Origin: Phoebastria nigripes
Taxonomy: Eukaryota; Chordata; Aves; Procellariiformes; Diomedeidae
Reading direction: 5' to 3'
Length of the DNA stretch: 64,000 nucleotides
Assembly (NCBI GenBank): GCA_035582835.1
Contig: JAYKAV010003266.1
Coordinates: 5,581,795-5,645,794, forward strand
Both the position numbers and the translations under genes were made by a program. Numbering within the stretch: position 1 is the first letter of the stretch; every line of letters begins with the position of its first letter. The notes below the pieces were generated by a model, which was not told the origin of the DNA, made no database searches, and saw nothing but the letters and a program-made list of their open reading frames with translations. Below, in pieces: positions 48,499-62,001 of this stretch.

Positions 48499-51400
48499 AA
48501 AGGAACTAAAAATAAATCTTTAGTTGTAAAGCAAAATAAAAACACTGCCATCTTTCATTCCAGTTATTATACAGTAGCTGGCATTCTTCAGACAAAGCTT
48601 AAAATAACCATGAACATACCAGTGAAAATAAATGGGTGAGTCATGTTTGTTAATGCAGGATTGGAAGTATTGCTCTTGGCTCTCCTACTGTGTAACATCG
48701 CATGCTCACTCAAGCAGATACAAGGTTTTGGCCAGCCTGGTGAAACAAAATTTGGGATCCATCAATTCCCAGTTCTCCTGAATGGGACCTGTGTAAGGAG
48801 GTTTTAAACCAGGGACTACTTTTTGTTTATTTTTACAATCTCTGGCACTGTGGTGTTGTAAGCACCATGTAGTATGAACTGTCAGTAGGAGTTAGGCTTG
48901 TGCCTCACTCTTTGGCTGTGCAAGCCTGATTTTGAGGGGTTAAATGGGGAAACTCACTTGAATACTCATCTCCAAAGCTGCTGTGAGCTGGTCTGGCTCC
49001 TGTGCTCCTCTCTGCTCCCCCTTTGCGGCTCTCCTCCCTGGGGCAGGAGTTGAGAGAGGAGGAGGATGGTACCAGCACGGCAGTTTCAAGAAGTTGCTCG
49101 TGGGCTTTAGGCTGCATGGGGTCCATCATCTGCTCTTTGGCTACAAAGACCCCAAACTTCCCCTTAGGATGGACTACTATTGCTGGCATTTGGCTCTCTG
49201 CCTCCTGCCTGCAGTTGGATACAGAGGGGGGCCAGCAAGGTGTCATTAAAATCACATCTCAAGCATTTTTGGGGCTGCTGGAGAGGGTGGACAGAGCAGC
49301 TATGGAAGTGGAGAGCAGTGACCCATGGTGACGTGCTGTTGGGCATGGCCTACCGGCTTGACGTCTATCAAAGTCAACTCACTGCAGCCAAAGCAATGGG
49401 AATTTGTGACCAGCAGGACAGATGCAGCAGTTTTCACTGTGAGTCGCGCTCATGGAGGTTTTAGGGTGGTTTAAGGAGACATCAATGAACCTATGTGGAG
49501 CAGCTGTGATCTCCAGGGCTTAAAGACTTGACAGCCCGGCTCTGCTGAATCTTGCTGGTGCTCTGGAAGCAGCTACCTTTCTGGCTGCCTGGAGGTGACT
49601 GTCCCTGCAGGAGGGACAGCTTTGTGCTCACATGTGTCTGCATCCCGCTGCCACGGTTCACAGCCTGCCCTGTTAGCACGAGCTGCAAATGACAGTGATT
49701 GAAGTCAGGCGGTGACATACGGCAGCTAGGGAGGCGAGAGACGGTGGTGTCGGCTGGCTGTGTTATGTGGTGGGGGCAGAGAGCTGCCGGAGGCAGCAAG
49801 TACAGGGGACTGGCCTTTTGTGAAAGAGCAGATCCAGGCAATCAGAAAGGACTCTGGGAGAGACAGTGTAGCTAACGTGGAAGATGCAGAGCAAGGATTC
49901 AAGCAAGCAACTGGTCAAGGACCTTTCTGAAGGAACTGTAGTGAGACGTGAAGCAGAGTCTCAGCTGAGCCATAATCTGCATAATCCACCTGCATTCAGG
50001 TACGGGCCAGCGATTGCCCCGGGCATGTCCCAAGACCCCCTCTGTGAGGGTCTTGAGTGGTGCAAGGTGGAGTTCAGCTCTGCCTTAACGTGGCTTACAC
50101 TGCGTCTGGGTTTGGACCTCAGCATCATCATCTGCTAATCATCTACTGAGGGGGCTGGCAAAATGGGAAATACGGGGTGCGTGTTGCCCCCTGCAACCTT
50201 TATCTTTTCTGATAGCAGCCTCTTCCCGCAGGGGGATTTCCCTGTCTTCTTCTTTTCAAGTCTTTAAATATCCTGGTCCAAATATAGGCCAGCAAGACCT
50301 TGCTGGATTGCTTATACTTCTAGTTAAGAAAAAAACCCAACCCACCAGGGACGGGTAGCACCGCCTGGTGCAGCGTGATTGCTCCTGTATTTCTAGCATG
50401 ATGCTCTTTCTTACATATTGTGGCTGAGTCCTTGGTTTGTGCTGTTCAGGACAGGCGCAAGCTGAGAACTACCACCTTGGGAGGAGAATCAGGAAAAAAA
50501 AATGACCGAAAAACAATCTCAGAGTGCTGCTGTGTGTTGCTGACAGAAAGCATTAGTGTTCAGTTCCTGGGATAGAGCTTGGCTTCATTAGAGAAGTTAG
50601 TAGTGATGCATATTAATTGAGGAGGAACACATTTCTGTTATTTATGGAGGAGAGTAATGCTTTTTTATATGAATATTTAATCAAACATCCCCCTCCCCCC
50701 TGTTTAATTTCTCTTCCTTGTTTCAGCCAAGTTCAAGTGCGTTCCTGGGCAGAAGGAGCCAAACTCGGTGCTGTGCCATCTAAAAGGCCAGCCCTGAGCT
50801 GTGACCTCCCCTGTCTCAGGGGCTTAACACTTCCCTCTGTGGCTCTGTAATTCTTTTGCTTTTATTATTGCCGATGTGCAAAGGGTCAGAGCACCCGGTC
50901 TGGTGTGAGCACTGCTGCGTCCTGCTCCTGATGTCTGCAAATGGTGCTCAGGCACTGCGAGGCTGTCCAGAGTCTCTTTATTCCTGCAGAGATTGAAAAT
51001 CACGGTTTGAAATCCCATTCCCAGCCTGGGTTTCTGGATCAGATGGAGCAGGATTGTGGCATTAAAGCCAGCAACAGAGTGGGTTGAGATGCCTTCTACA
51101 AGAAGAGGATCAGCTGGCACTGGGTGTCCCCCAGGAGAACAGGTCCGCTGTCTGCTTTCCTCAATGCCAAAAGAGATGTGAAACCAGAACTTCCTAAGTC
51201 ATTTTCGGTAGAAATGCCTCAAGAAATGATTCCTCTTCTTCTACCTCCAGACTTTGTTTTTATCCCTTTGGAGTTCTGGTGGTGGGTCGAGGAAGCCGCA
51301 AGAAATGTCAGGGCAACCCTGCTTGGCTGGAGGCATAGCTGAACATTTTGGGATGACAAAGTGGCCTCTTCTAATGTCCCCTGGCAGAGCAGCGGCAGAG

Positions 51401-54400
51401 GCAGAGGAGAGCTCCTCATCACGCCTCTAGCCCCTGGCTGTCTGGCTACAGCCACCTTACATCCATTTCAGCTCAGCGTTCAGGGTGCATCAGGCTGCTT
51501 TGTATTGATGTGATCAAGTCGAATTGGACCTTTGGCCAACAGGGCGAGCGATTCCTTCCTCTGTTTTCCTTTGGCTCCAAAACAAAAGGGAAGAAGCCGG
51601 AGGCTGCTCTGCAGTTGCAGTCATTAGGGCTGTTCTCCTGCTTCCTTGACAATGTGTTAATTGCTTGCCTGGCCAGCGGGTCTGCTGGGCTGCTTGCTGC
51701 AGGAGACCACAGGCTTTTTTGTTCTTGTTCCTCTTAGAAAGGAGAAATAAATATCTGCAAGGGGCCTTGTGCTTTTCCCCATCCTGCCTGGGTTCAGTGA
51801 GAAATGGGGTGTATTGGATTTGTGCTCCAGATGCCCAGAGAGCAGGAGAACTGCTAAGCCCCCTGCACCCCTTCTATGTGCACAACTTCGGGGAGCAGAG
51901 GAGGCAAATTCCTTCTTTGCCAGGACTGAGGATGGATGCTGCTCCCTCCCCTATTGGGGCAGTTTGGATCCATGTGCAAGATTCCCGCTTTCCCCCTCTC
52001 TTAACCTCTGCAAAGTAAACAACTCATTGCACCTCGCAATGAGCAATGTCTTGCAGAAGAGGAATTTAAACTCTGCCGAGCAGCAATCTCACTGCAATAA
52101 GCTCCCATGATTGCATCCCCTCTGCTGATGCAATGGCCCAGAAGTCATCCGAGCTGTCTCGCCAGTCAGCCTTGCGTCCGCCAGCCCTGCCTGAGCAGGG
52201 GCTGCACGCTTGCTCCCGCCTTGGGTGACTGTCAGCACGCAACGGGCAAGGTTATTACGGGTGACAGCCTTGTCACCCCTCTGATAAATCACGCACCAGT
52301 GCGGTATCGATTGTGCTTAAATTCACTGAAGACAATAAATGACCCCTGTCTCTATTTAGTTTTTTTTTTTTAATAGAGAGAATGGTCTTGCTGTTAAAAA
52401 TCCTGCCTTGGGTCTATCAGGAGCCAAGTGTATTGGGCAGTTTCTGCTCACCTTGGCTGGCAGCATATTTTTCTCCTGCCCTGGAGCCGTGGTGGGGTCA
52501 GTGGGTGGGTGGCTCTGTGCAACGCGGAGGTGGCAGAGGCCCACTTTGCCCGCAGGCAGCTCTGATGAGGTTTGGCAGCTCAGAAGAGCAGCCTCNGACT
52601 CCTTGCCAAACATTTTTCTTTCTATTTCACGTGGTTTGGCCAGATTNTAACCCCCAGAGGTGGGGTCAGACTGAGAAGACTTTCAGAGACGGGAGTATGC
52701 GGGCAGGGATAGTCTGGGTGTTTCTTCACTCCTGTTTCTCCTTCGGAGCTGCAGTAGGGTTTAATTTGTCCCCCAGAAGGGAATTTCTTTCTCCTGTCCC
52801 CCTTGCCAGGTGGTGCAAATGCTTGCCGTTTAGTCCTGACATGGGTTTTGGGGACAGATTCCCATAAAGCGTGGAAGCTCCTGAAATCTAGGGGAAATGG
52901 TGAAGCTATCTTGTCTGGTCTGAGCTCAGAGCTTCTCTGTTGCATTGACCTCTTTGGGGTTTGCAAACCAGGGCACTGTATGACTAAGTCTCAGGAGGAC
53001 CTTGAGGTAGAAGGCTGAGATCACACCCAAATCCCACAAAAACCATCAGCACTTTTCCTGCAGACTCTGCAAGGCGGGCAATACAATTTTGTCCCATTTA
53101 TAGCAGAGTCTAACAGTGAAAACACTCCACCAGGAAGCAGAGGTTGGACCCCAGCCCAAGGGTGTTGAAATTCATCTCTACCAAGGATNGAGAAACTTAC
53201 TGGAAGGACCTCACCTAACAGCACCCACCCCAAGCAGATGATATGATTTCCTGGGTAATTCTTTCATGCAGAGACCTACTGGCCCTATAGACTTCCATAG
53301 TTGCCCTTGCACGCTTGTATAGCTGTTACTAGAAGGTTGACATTTGTGAGTATATAAAAGGATGGAAGTCACCAGCTCCTAGACTTGGATGAGTCTGGAT
53401 GCTGGACTATGAGTTTGAGGATGGATCCTATATACACTTTGTACCAGGGCTTACACCAGCCTTCCTGCCCCTGGAGCTGGCCATGGGTGCTGAGGGTGGC
53501 TGTGCAGAAGGTGGCTCCGTTCCACGCCCCACTGGAGTGACATGCTCCTGTGGCTCTTGATAAAGTGACAACGAAGTCCTCAGCAGGAGGAGGTGCATTA
53601 TGGTATCATAGCTTAAATGCCAACCTGCTTGGTGCTCATTGACTGGTCTTGTTAGCACTAGCTGTGGGACATGGAGAACCCCCTCCTCCCTCCGTGCCCC
53701 TGCAAGCGTGCACCGTGAAGGGTTTCATGTAGGAAATAGAGCAGAAGGAATTGAGCATAGCATGTGTTCCTTCTAAAGATAGCACGCTGTAGCTTGCATC
53801 AAGCATCCTGCCACACTCGGCATCCACAACAACTCCATCGCCCTCCCTTCGNGACGGGTCTCCCGGCGCGCTGGAAGGAAGCCAGACCTGGAGTTCCTGG
53901 GACTTTTCTGCCCTGCTGCAGTGGACTAGAAAACGTATACATAGAGCATGAAAACGCAGGCGGTGGCTTGGGTGCTCGCTGGCTGCTGGCACTGCAGGTG
54001 TGGTTTGGGGGGTCTGCAGCANGCTGCCGTAAAGCGGGGTGCAGAGCATGGGGCTATTTCAGCCTTATCGGAGCCCGGCTGTGTCACCTGCATTGCAGCA
54101 CTGATATGCAGCCTCTGCCAGAGCAGAGCAGCAACCCAGCCCTGTTTTATGGCCTTGACGTTGGCTGGTGGCCCCACGTGTCACTTAAATCAGCCCCAAG
54201 GCTACAATAGCACGTCCCCAAGGTGCTTTTATGGGAATAGCTTGATTTCCCTGCCCAAGCCCTCTTTTCTCTCGCCACCCTGGGTATTGGTGTCATGCCA
54301 GGATTTGCCACATGCAGGGAACCCNGCAGAGGCTGGCTGCAGGTGCTGTCGGGCTACCAGAGCAGATGCAGGATCTGGGCCCAGGATTTCTGCGGGATTG

Positions 54401-55789
54401 TTCAGCACGTTAAATCCAACCGTGCTTGCTCGCCTGAAGGTCCTCCATCTGGCACGCCGAGTCTGAGCTCTCCAGGCTGTTGCTGCTGAGAAGGGATGTG
54501 ACAAAGGAGATGGGAGCTGGGAGAGGTGTTTGTCTTCAAAGTAAATCTCAAGCCGAACAGGTCATGACTCTTGGGTTGCTCTGTGTAACCCTGCACCTCT
54601 GCAGTTGCAACAGCAGACTATCACAGCGTCTCTCCAGCTATTCAGCACCCTATTTTGCATTAAAATCTGTAGGCTCTGGACTTTTTTTGGGACCTAGCTG
54701 TGATTCATGGTGTCCCTGTGCAAGGTGCTGTGGAAATACATAGTCCCCATGAAGAGCTGGCCCTATGGGAAAGATGGGAGCAGGGGCTGACCCCCCTCTT
54801 GCAATTAAAGGGAAGAAACCAGCATCTCATAGCTCTCCCTCCTGTGAAAATCCCCCATATGCCCTGGTATTGGAGAGCTCTGCCCTCTCCAAACAGCTGG
54901 GCCAGCCCCTGCCATGGAGCAGGATGAGGCTGACAGCTTTGCAGTGATCAAAAACCAGAAAGAGAGAGGAAAAGACAGACAGTGTACCTGGGGAAAAAGA
55001 AAAAAATCATGTCAAGTCACGTTAAAGCAAGAAAATCAGTTGCTGCAGGCCTGAAAGGAAAGCACTGTCTGGGATGAGGTTTCGTGGGGTTAGAAACATG
55101 TCCAGCCATGTCTGCAAAAGGGATTTGCATTCTTCATGTGGCCACGGACGCGCTGGATGGCATCACACTCTTTCCATTTTGAGAGCCTTAGTGTTGAGGT
55201 GGGAAAGGAGCATCCCTTGCTGCGGGTTTCCTTACGGGAGAAGCGCGGGTTGGGGTACGGCAGAGAGCAGGAGGTGTTGAAGCACGTAGAGGGAGACTGG
55301 AGATATCCCCGGGGTGTCTGGTCCGTCAGACAAGTTATTAACTTCATTCTCACTAGCAGCAGTGCTGCACCAGGGGCACTGAGGATTGCTGGGTTTCCCC
55401 ACAGAAGTGTGCCATGAAGAGGTGGGGAAGCATCTCGTTATGTGCAACAGCCCCATCTGAACGTATTTCTGGTAGGCTTTGGGTCCAATCCGAGCTAAAA
55501 TGAAGCCTTTAGACCCATTTCTCTTGCTCTATGAGAGTGTCACAGAGTTGAGCATTAATTGCACAACCAGGTGTAAAGGCAACAACCCTGAAGCCTTCCC
55601 TTAATCCACCATAAATTCTCCCCTAGGCTCAATTTTTAGTTGATTGCTGGATTTTAGTGTTTACCATCGCCTGCCCTTCCAGCCTCTCCCTTTCGGGATC
55701 CGAATACCTGCACCTCTGCTTTTTGTCCTGGTTTTTATGCTCAGTTGTTTTCTGAATCCAAACATGATGCAACAAAACTGCATTTACCA

Positions 55790-55810
55790 GGGATTAGCTG
55801 AGCTAATCCC
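55790..55810. other. 10-bp perfect inverted repeat
   Basis: GGGATTAGCT, one base, then AGCTAATCCC. The core TAATCCC/GGATTA is a bicoid/OTX/PITX-type homeodomain site on each arm, so it could be a paired binding site. That reading is inference. Confidence 0.7.
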
Positions 55811-56619
55811 ATAAATGTGGTTTTACTTAGTTATCAGAGGCAAGTCAGCATGTAGGGCTTTCTCCTTTGCTGTACTGGGTCTGCCAAAGTGCCCACAAAT
55901 GAAAGGACGGGCTGCCGGGGAGACAAGCTTTTTCTTGTTTTTAGGATTATTTTGATGAGGATAAGGAAAACAGTGGAGGTCCCTGCCTGGGCTTCCAGGT
56001 TCAATATCCCCTTCTTTTACTTTCCTGTCTCCACAACCTCCAATCACTGCGGATTTAATAGAAGAATTATTATTAAAAATAAATACAACCCTGCTTAACA
56101 GAACGGGGTTAGCCACCACTGGGCTGAAGTCCCTGTTGACAGGATTTTTAAGTTTCCTGAAACAACATGCGCTGCTGCTATAGCACTGTAGGTTTACTGT
56201 CTGCTTAGTTTTGCTTCTGTATTAATAACCCTCCCAAATGCCAGAAGACAAATAACTCCCGGCCAGGAGGGAGCTCAGCACAATGTGTCTTCTCATGGCA
56301 GGGCTGGTGGGGCACATACCTTTCCCCTCCGTGAGTTCAGCTGCGTGCCCNGGTGTGTAAGTTGGCGGGGTGGGTAGAAAGACAAACGGAGCCGCTGGAA
56401 CGGGGATGGGAGCAGTCGCCTCTGAGCTGGGCACTGAGATCTGCTCTTGGGTGGTGGTCTCCAGGTGGCCAGATAGAAGTGGTTGAAGATGCTGTCATCA
56501 GGCACCGGTGACACCGAGGGGTGATGGAGGTTTGCATGTTACTGGGCACTCGATTCTCTCACCCCTGAGAAATCATCAGCTCTCCCATCCCAAGCACTCC
56601 TCCACACCCCAGGCTGGCT

Positions 56620-56678
56620 GGGATGGAATGGGATGGGATGGGATGGGATGGGATGGGATGGGATGGGATGGGATGGGA
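56620..56678. repeat. (GGGAT)n pentanucleotide repeat
   Basis: About 11 units of GGGAT with one variant unit (GGAAT) near the start. The plus strand has repeated GGG runs at 5-base spacing and could fold as a G-quadruplex. The open frame GWDGM repeated is a by-product. Confidence 0.95.
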
Positions 56679-59600
56679 AGGCTGCTTTCTCCATGCGTCT
56701 GTGATGACTCAGGTTGAAAATGTGAGTGTTGTTCCTGCTGCACAGCTAAACGCGTGACTGCACTCTTGAGGGGTGGCCGTCTCCACCTTCTCCCTGATGC
56801 AATGTTCACACCGCTGAAGATTTGGAAAATGAAAAACACCTCTCCAGCAGTCGCACAGCAGCACCTTAAAATAGAGGCGTGCTGATGTGTCACACATCCC
56901 CCATCACATCTCACCTGGTGAGATGATGTTGGCCAGGCGCTTGGGTTGGGAATAGATCCTGCTGCAGCATGAGCAATGGAAATGGGGACAATTCAGCCGT
57001 CCTTGTGCAAAGGCAACAGAAATGAGCTGCTGTTCAGCTCCCCTGGCAGCTGTAAGCGTGTGCCTTGCTGGGCTGAGAGGTACCTGTGGTTTAGTGGCAG
57101 GGACATTGAGGTCAGATGTGAGAGATCTGCCCATGGTTCCTGAGATGAGGCTGCTGGAGGAAACCTTGTGCCTCAGTTTCCTATCTCTGAAGCAAGGTTA
57201 GCACTTTCAACTGTAGCTTTTTGGAACAAAAGTGGTCTTTCAGTAGGTGTGTAGGCAAAACCTGACACAGTGGGTGGCAGAGCCTGGTGGAGGATTTTTG
57301 GGTATGGAGTAAGGGTGGATACACCCTGCTCTTGCTGTGGTGGGGGTTACCAGCATCAGTCCACAGAAGAAGAGATTGTCCCATTGCATGCAGGACTGAT
57401 AAAAGGCCCAGAGGTGTCTCCTTACCGTGCTAGGGATGCATGTTGGATGCTGGCAGTGATGCAATGCTTTCCAAGCTCTCCAGGAAAGCTCTCCAGGAGT
57501 TATGGGCACATCTTGTGGTCAGCCAGGACCTGTGGCAAGGAAAGACAACCTCTCCTTGCTGTGGGGTCCATGGCAGGAGCTTGGGGCATCCGCTGCAGTC
57601 AGTTTGTGCCATTCAGTGCCCCATCTTCATCCCAGTGCTAGACTCGCTACTGAGGACGTGGGTGGTGGGTTTGCTTGTTTGCTGCTCTTCATTTTCCAGC
57701 TCTTGCTAGAGAGTTTGCAAGATGTTTTGTTAATCTGGGAAGGGATAACTGGGTTTGGGTGGAGGCTCTGCCATAGCCGGGCTGCCTGATACTGCATGAC
57801 TATCATAGACGTATCACAGATGTGGGGGCCAAATCTAAGGCTTGGCCCTGGGTTTCTGTGTCGGGGCTATTCAGCTGTGGTGTTGAACTTTGCAGAAAGG
57901 GTTTTTCTCAAAGCAGGTGCCTGGATATCTCAGGCTTTTGGGAGTGTCAGTTTGAGGCAAGCAGGGCTGGCAATCAGTGGTGCCAGCTTTGGTTCGTCTT
58001 GACTTGGTTAATGGAATTTATAATCAATTTTCTTAACAGCCTTGGGTCTGAATGGCCTCCTAAGGACTTGAATTCTGGAAGTGCCAATTCTCCGAGTGCC
58101 CTAGGAAGAACAAAGGCTTGTCATTCTCCTAGCAGCTTCCTTTGCAAAGCGAAAAACAAGCCTCCTTCTCCCAGCTGTGAATATAAAACGAACAAAAAAC
58201 CAAGGTGCAAAACATTTTGTCCCAAATCTTGTCGTTAATGATGTTCGTAGAAATGACAGGCTTTGAATAGATATAAAAGTGGGCTGTTAGGACCCAGAAG
58301 GATGCAGCTGGTGCCTTGTACAATGGAAAATAAGCCGGCTGGCAGCAGGCTAGCCATGGGGTTACCGATGAGAAATGAAAGATGGTATCGGCTTCCTTCA
58401 GTGTTTCCCTATCAGCTGCTGCAGATGGACATATGGAGTTTAATCACCTCTAGATAACGTGGAGGTTAAATAGACATTTCTCTTAGAGAAGAGCATTCCT
58501 CAAATTGCAATTATGCCTGGGAAGGAACAAAGGCTCATATCAGTCAGATATTTCTGCAGCAGGGAGATTTGCATCTGATTTTAATGCATGTGGCTCTGTA
58601 AGAGAGTCTGGTTGGGAGCTGAAGGCATCTGGGGGAAGACTCNGGGAAATCTGTGAGGTTTTCTGCTTTCTGGAAAACATCTCTATGCTTGTCACACACA
58701 CACCCCCAGGCACACGAGCAGAAGTCAAGAGGTGTCAGGGCTCTGCGTGTTGCCTGGGAGAAGGAGACAGGGATCGTGCGTGTGTGTAGGGAGGTGTCTA
58801 AAGGTGCAGGCGAAGGGACCAGGCTGTCTGTCTGTGTGTCTTCACAGCCTCCCCGAGGACAGAATTCCTGACTAGTGAGGCAGAGAGCTGAGTCCTGTAG
58901 CATCCGTATTAAAGCAGAGCTAATAACCAAGGGCAGCAGGTTTTCTGGATAAACTCGTTACGCTCAGCTGAGGTCCAGTCCCTGGGCCCACAAAGGTCAG
59001 TCTTCNAGCCTCAGAAGTGAACCTTCCCATTCCACCCAGTGATGGCTAAAAATAGTTTTTCTTCCTTTTATTTTCTCTGCATATATTTATGATCGGGTCA
59101 GTCTGAATGAAAAGGCCACCCAGGGGATCCTCAGCTCTTTGTCTCTAGCATCGCTCCTGGGTGCCCACCTTTGCAGATGGGGCTGCGAGCTGCTGTGGCA
59201 GTTTTGTCCCCCAAACCCCACAGTTCACACAATTTTCAGTCTCCAAAAACAGGAGAAAAAAAAGGAACAGATGAGATTGTGAATCTGAAGCCAGGATTTT
59301 TAACACATCACCTGGGTATATGCCTGCATGACTGAAAAATTCACAAGCCTTATCCCTGGCTTCCTAGACGGGGAGTGCAGGAGAGCCTGTGTAGCTGGAG
59401 GTCAGCAGAGCAGTATAAATAGAGCAACACAGAGATTATTAGGTAAAATGGAGAGAGTGGGGATTAATGCAAGAACCAGAAAGGATTTGGCCACTGCTGA
59501 GCTTGCTCTGCTTGGATAATGCAGAGAAGCACTTCCTGAGAAGAGCAGTGCAGCATCTTCGTGGGATGTATCAAAAGTAATAGGTTCAGCATCAAACAAA

Positions 59601-61438
59601 ATTGAAGGAGACAAATAGAAATTAAATCAACAGCTTTGGCCAACTGTTCTGCCTTTCCACCACCTGGACCCAGTTGGTGTTAAAATAGGATAAGAAACAA
59701 ACTCCTCAACCTCAGATGGCCATGATCGATTGCTGTGTTTGCTCCAGGATGGTGCCGAGGGCCATGGCACAGTCTCTCCCTCAGCTGGCTTGTGGAGATA
59801 AAGTTTTGTTCCTAAGCAAAATTGCATTTTTCATTCAAAATCTGCGTCTCAAAAAGAATTAATACGAAGCTGGGCTAAGCCGTGTGTCTGTATCCGGGNG
59901 GCTCAAGTGCCAAAATACTTGGCAGGGAGATGCTCCTCCTCTTCTCTCCTTCTTTTAAATGGTGGCTCCATTTCCATCATGTTTTGAGCTGAGGCCTTAA
60001 GATTTGCAGTTCAAAGACTATCTTCTGCAGCAGTTAAGGGGCTCTTTATGGGAGTGTCTGTAGGATGTAGCTAAATAAACTCAGCCATGGAATAAAGGGG
60101 GAATGGAAAAAGTAGGGGAAGTTTTGCACTGAGATGAGGTGTAATGTTAAAGATCTCCTCCGGCTCTGCTGCAAACCAGGCTTGATGGGGGAATTANAGG
60201 GCAAGAAGTTGTTTTATGTTAAACACAATGGAAAGCCTTCCTGCTGGCCTTTACATCTGTGTTTTGTACTAACATCGAACCAGATGTGGGGAAGCCCAGA
60301 TCATTTTCTTAAACTCTTTGTCAGACAAGAATGGATTTAGTCTGTGCTTTGGGGACACAGTTTGGGAGACGTTTCCCAAGAAATAGCTAAGCTTAGGCTC
60401 TTGGTATTTCAGAGCAGTCTTTTAGCAGGGGCAAGAATTTTTAGTAGCATGAAGCTCTTTTTGGGTGCTTTAATAGCAAGTCATTTTTTTTAGAAGAGCT
60501 CATTGCAGAAGAGAGTGGGTGCTGAAAATTTCACCCTTCTTAGTTTAGAGCATCTTGGAGAATGCTCTAAGGAAGCCCAAGGCACTGGCTCATACGCTGC
60601 ATGCCACAGCTGGATCTCCAAACTGTGTCACCTTCCCTCATTGCTCTGGAGGAGGGACAGCTGGAAATAAGGTCAATTCCTTTCCCCAGCAAGGAAGAGG
60701 ACATCGATTTGTGCGGGTGGGGGGGGGATGGAAGGGTAAGTTCTCCTTAGAAAAGGGTTTATTATCATTTGCACTTACAGGCTGAACACATGCAGCTGGG
60801 ACTTGGCTTCTCTCAAGATCTGGGATTTGGGGAGGATTCAGGGTAAATGCTCAGTACAATAAGCAGGAGCTGTAATCTGTCTTGACCAGCCCAACCTTTA
60901 ACTTAAAAAAAAACCAAACCCACATGCTGGGGAGCTGATGAACAACCTCACCATCCATCCTTTTCTTTCTGCCTTTCCCAGTACCTGGGGTGGGCGCACG
61001 CTCCTTGTCANGCTGAGAGGGACATCCCCGCCGTGGGTGGCTGCGTCCCCCCTGCCCCGCTGTCCCCGTGCTGTGCCCTGTGGCCGTGTGCNGGGACAGT
61101 TTTCCTGTGACACATGGGACACATGGGAGGCTGTTCCAGTAGCTGCACACAGACCCCAGGGTCACGCCGCCTGTGTCACTCAGCAAAATCAAGAGGCTTA
61201 ATGAAGTCATCGAGAGATGTGTTGAGTGCAGGATTTGGCCCAGATAATCCATCTGCCAACGAACATGTTGCAGCACAAACCTCAGTGATCAAGAATGCTA
61301 TATCAGCGTTGGAGCCTCCCTGGAGGCTGCGTGTCCTACATAGCCACAAAATGGCAGGAGGAGGTTACGTGACAACCTATAAACCTGCTCTCATTCTGGG
61401 TGATGCATGGCGACTTGCTGGAACCACAGAAGATGCAC

Positions 61439-61506
61439 CGATCCTGCGCTGTCTGGGCTTGGTTTTCAACCACGATCCTGCGCTGTCTGGGCTTGGTTCT
61501 CAACCC
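61439..61506. repeat. 34-bp tandem duplication
   Basis: Two adjacent copies of a 34-base unit beginning CGATCCTGCGCTGTCTGGGC, nearly identical, with a partial GATCCTG afterwards at about 61520. This looks like a recent local duplication in non-coding sequence. Confidence 0.9.
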
Positions 61507-61976
61507 GTGTCGGCATCATGATCCTGAAACCAGCTGTGCGCATCCACGGAGGAGTCGGCTCCTTGGGTCCTGGGGAAAGCAGTCCCTCCTGGATGCAGCT
61601 TGCAAAATACTAACGAAGAACCGTCACTGGAGCACACTAATTTCTAATAAAATGCACCATCCACACTTCCCCGTGTCCCAGTTATCCTCTGTGAACACGC
61701 ATGTGCATGCACACACACGCTCCCTCGCTGGCTTAGGTAACCAAGTTCACCATTTTCTATCCAAACTCTCTAATCTCGCTAGAGATGCTCTAAGTCCCGT
61801 GTTTTCACTGGAGATGGACTCTGCGTTTGCAGTACATCCCTTAGAGCTGGATGGGAACCAAGTTTTCCGTTTCCCATGATTTCCCCCTTTGATTTTTTTC
61901 TTCCCCACCTTTTCTGGGGATTTCCTAGGAACTGTGGTTTTCTAAATAAATTTATAAGGATGGGCAAACTTGGATG

Positions 61977-62001
61977 AAATCAGAATATTGCATTCTGATT
62001 T
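61977..62001. other. 10-bp inverted repeat with 5-base loop
   Basis: AAATCAGAAT, loop ATTGC, then ATTCTGATTT. An AT-rich hairpin in a non-coding area; no role assigned. Confidence 0.7.

Noticed and set aside
56508..56717. Plus-strand frame with GWDGM repeats
   Set aside because: Produced by the GGGAT pentanucleotide repeat.
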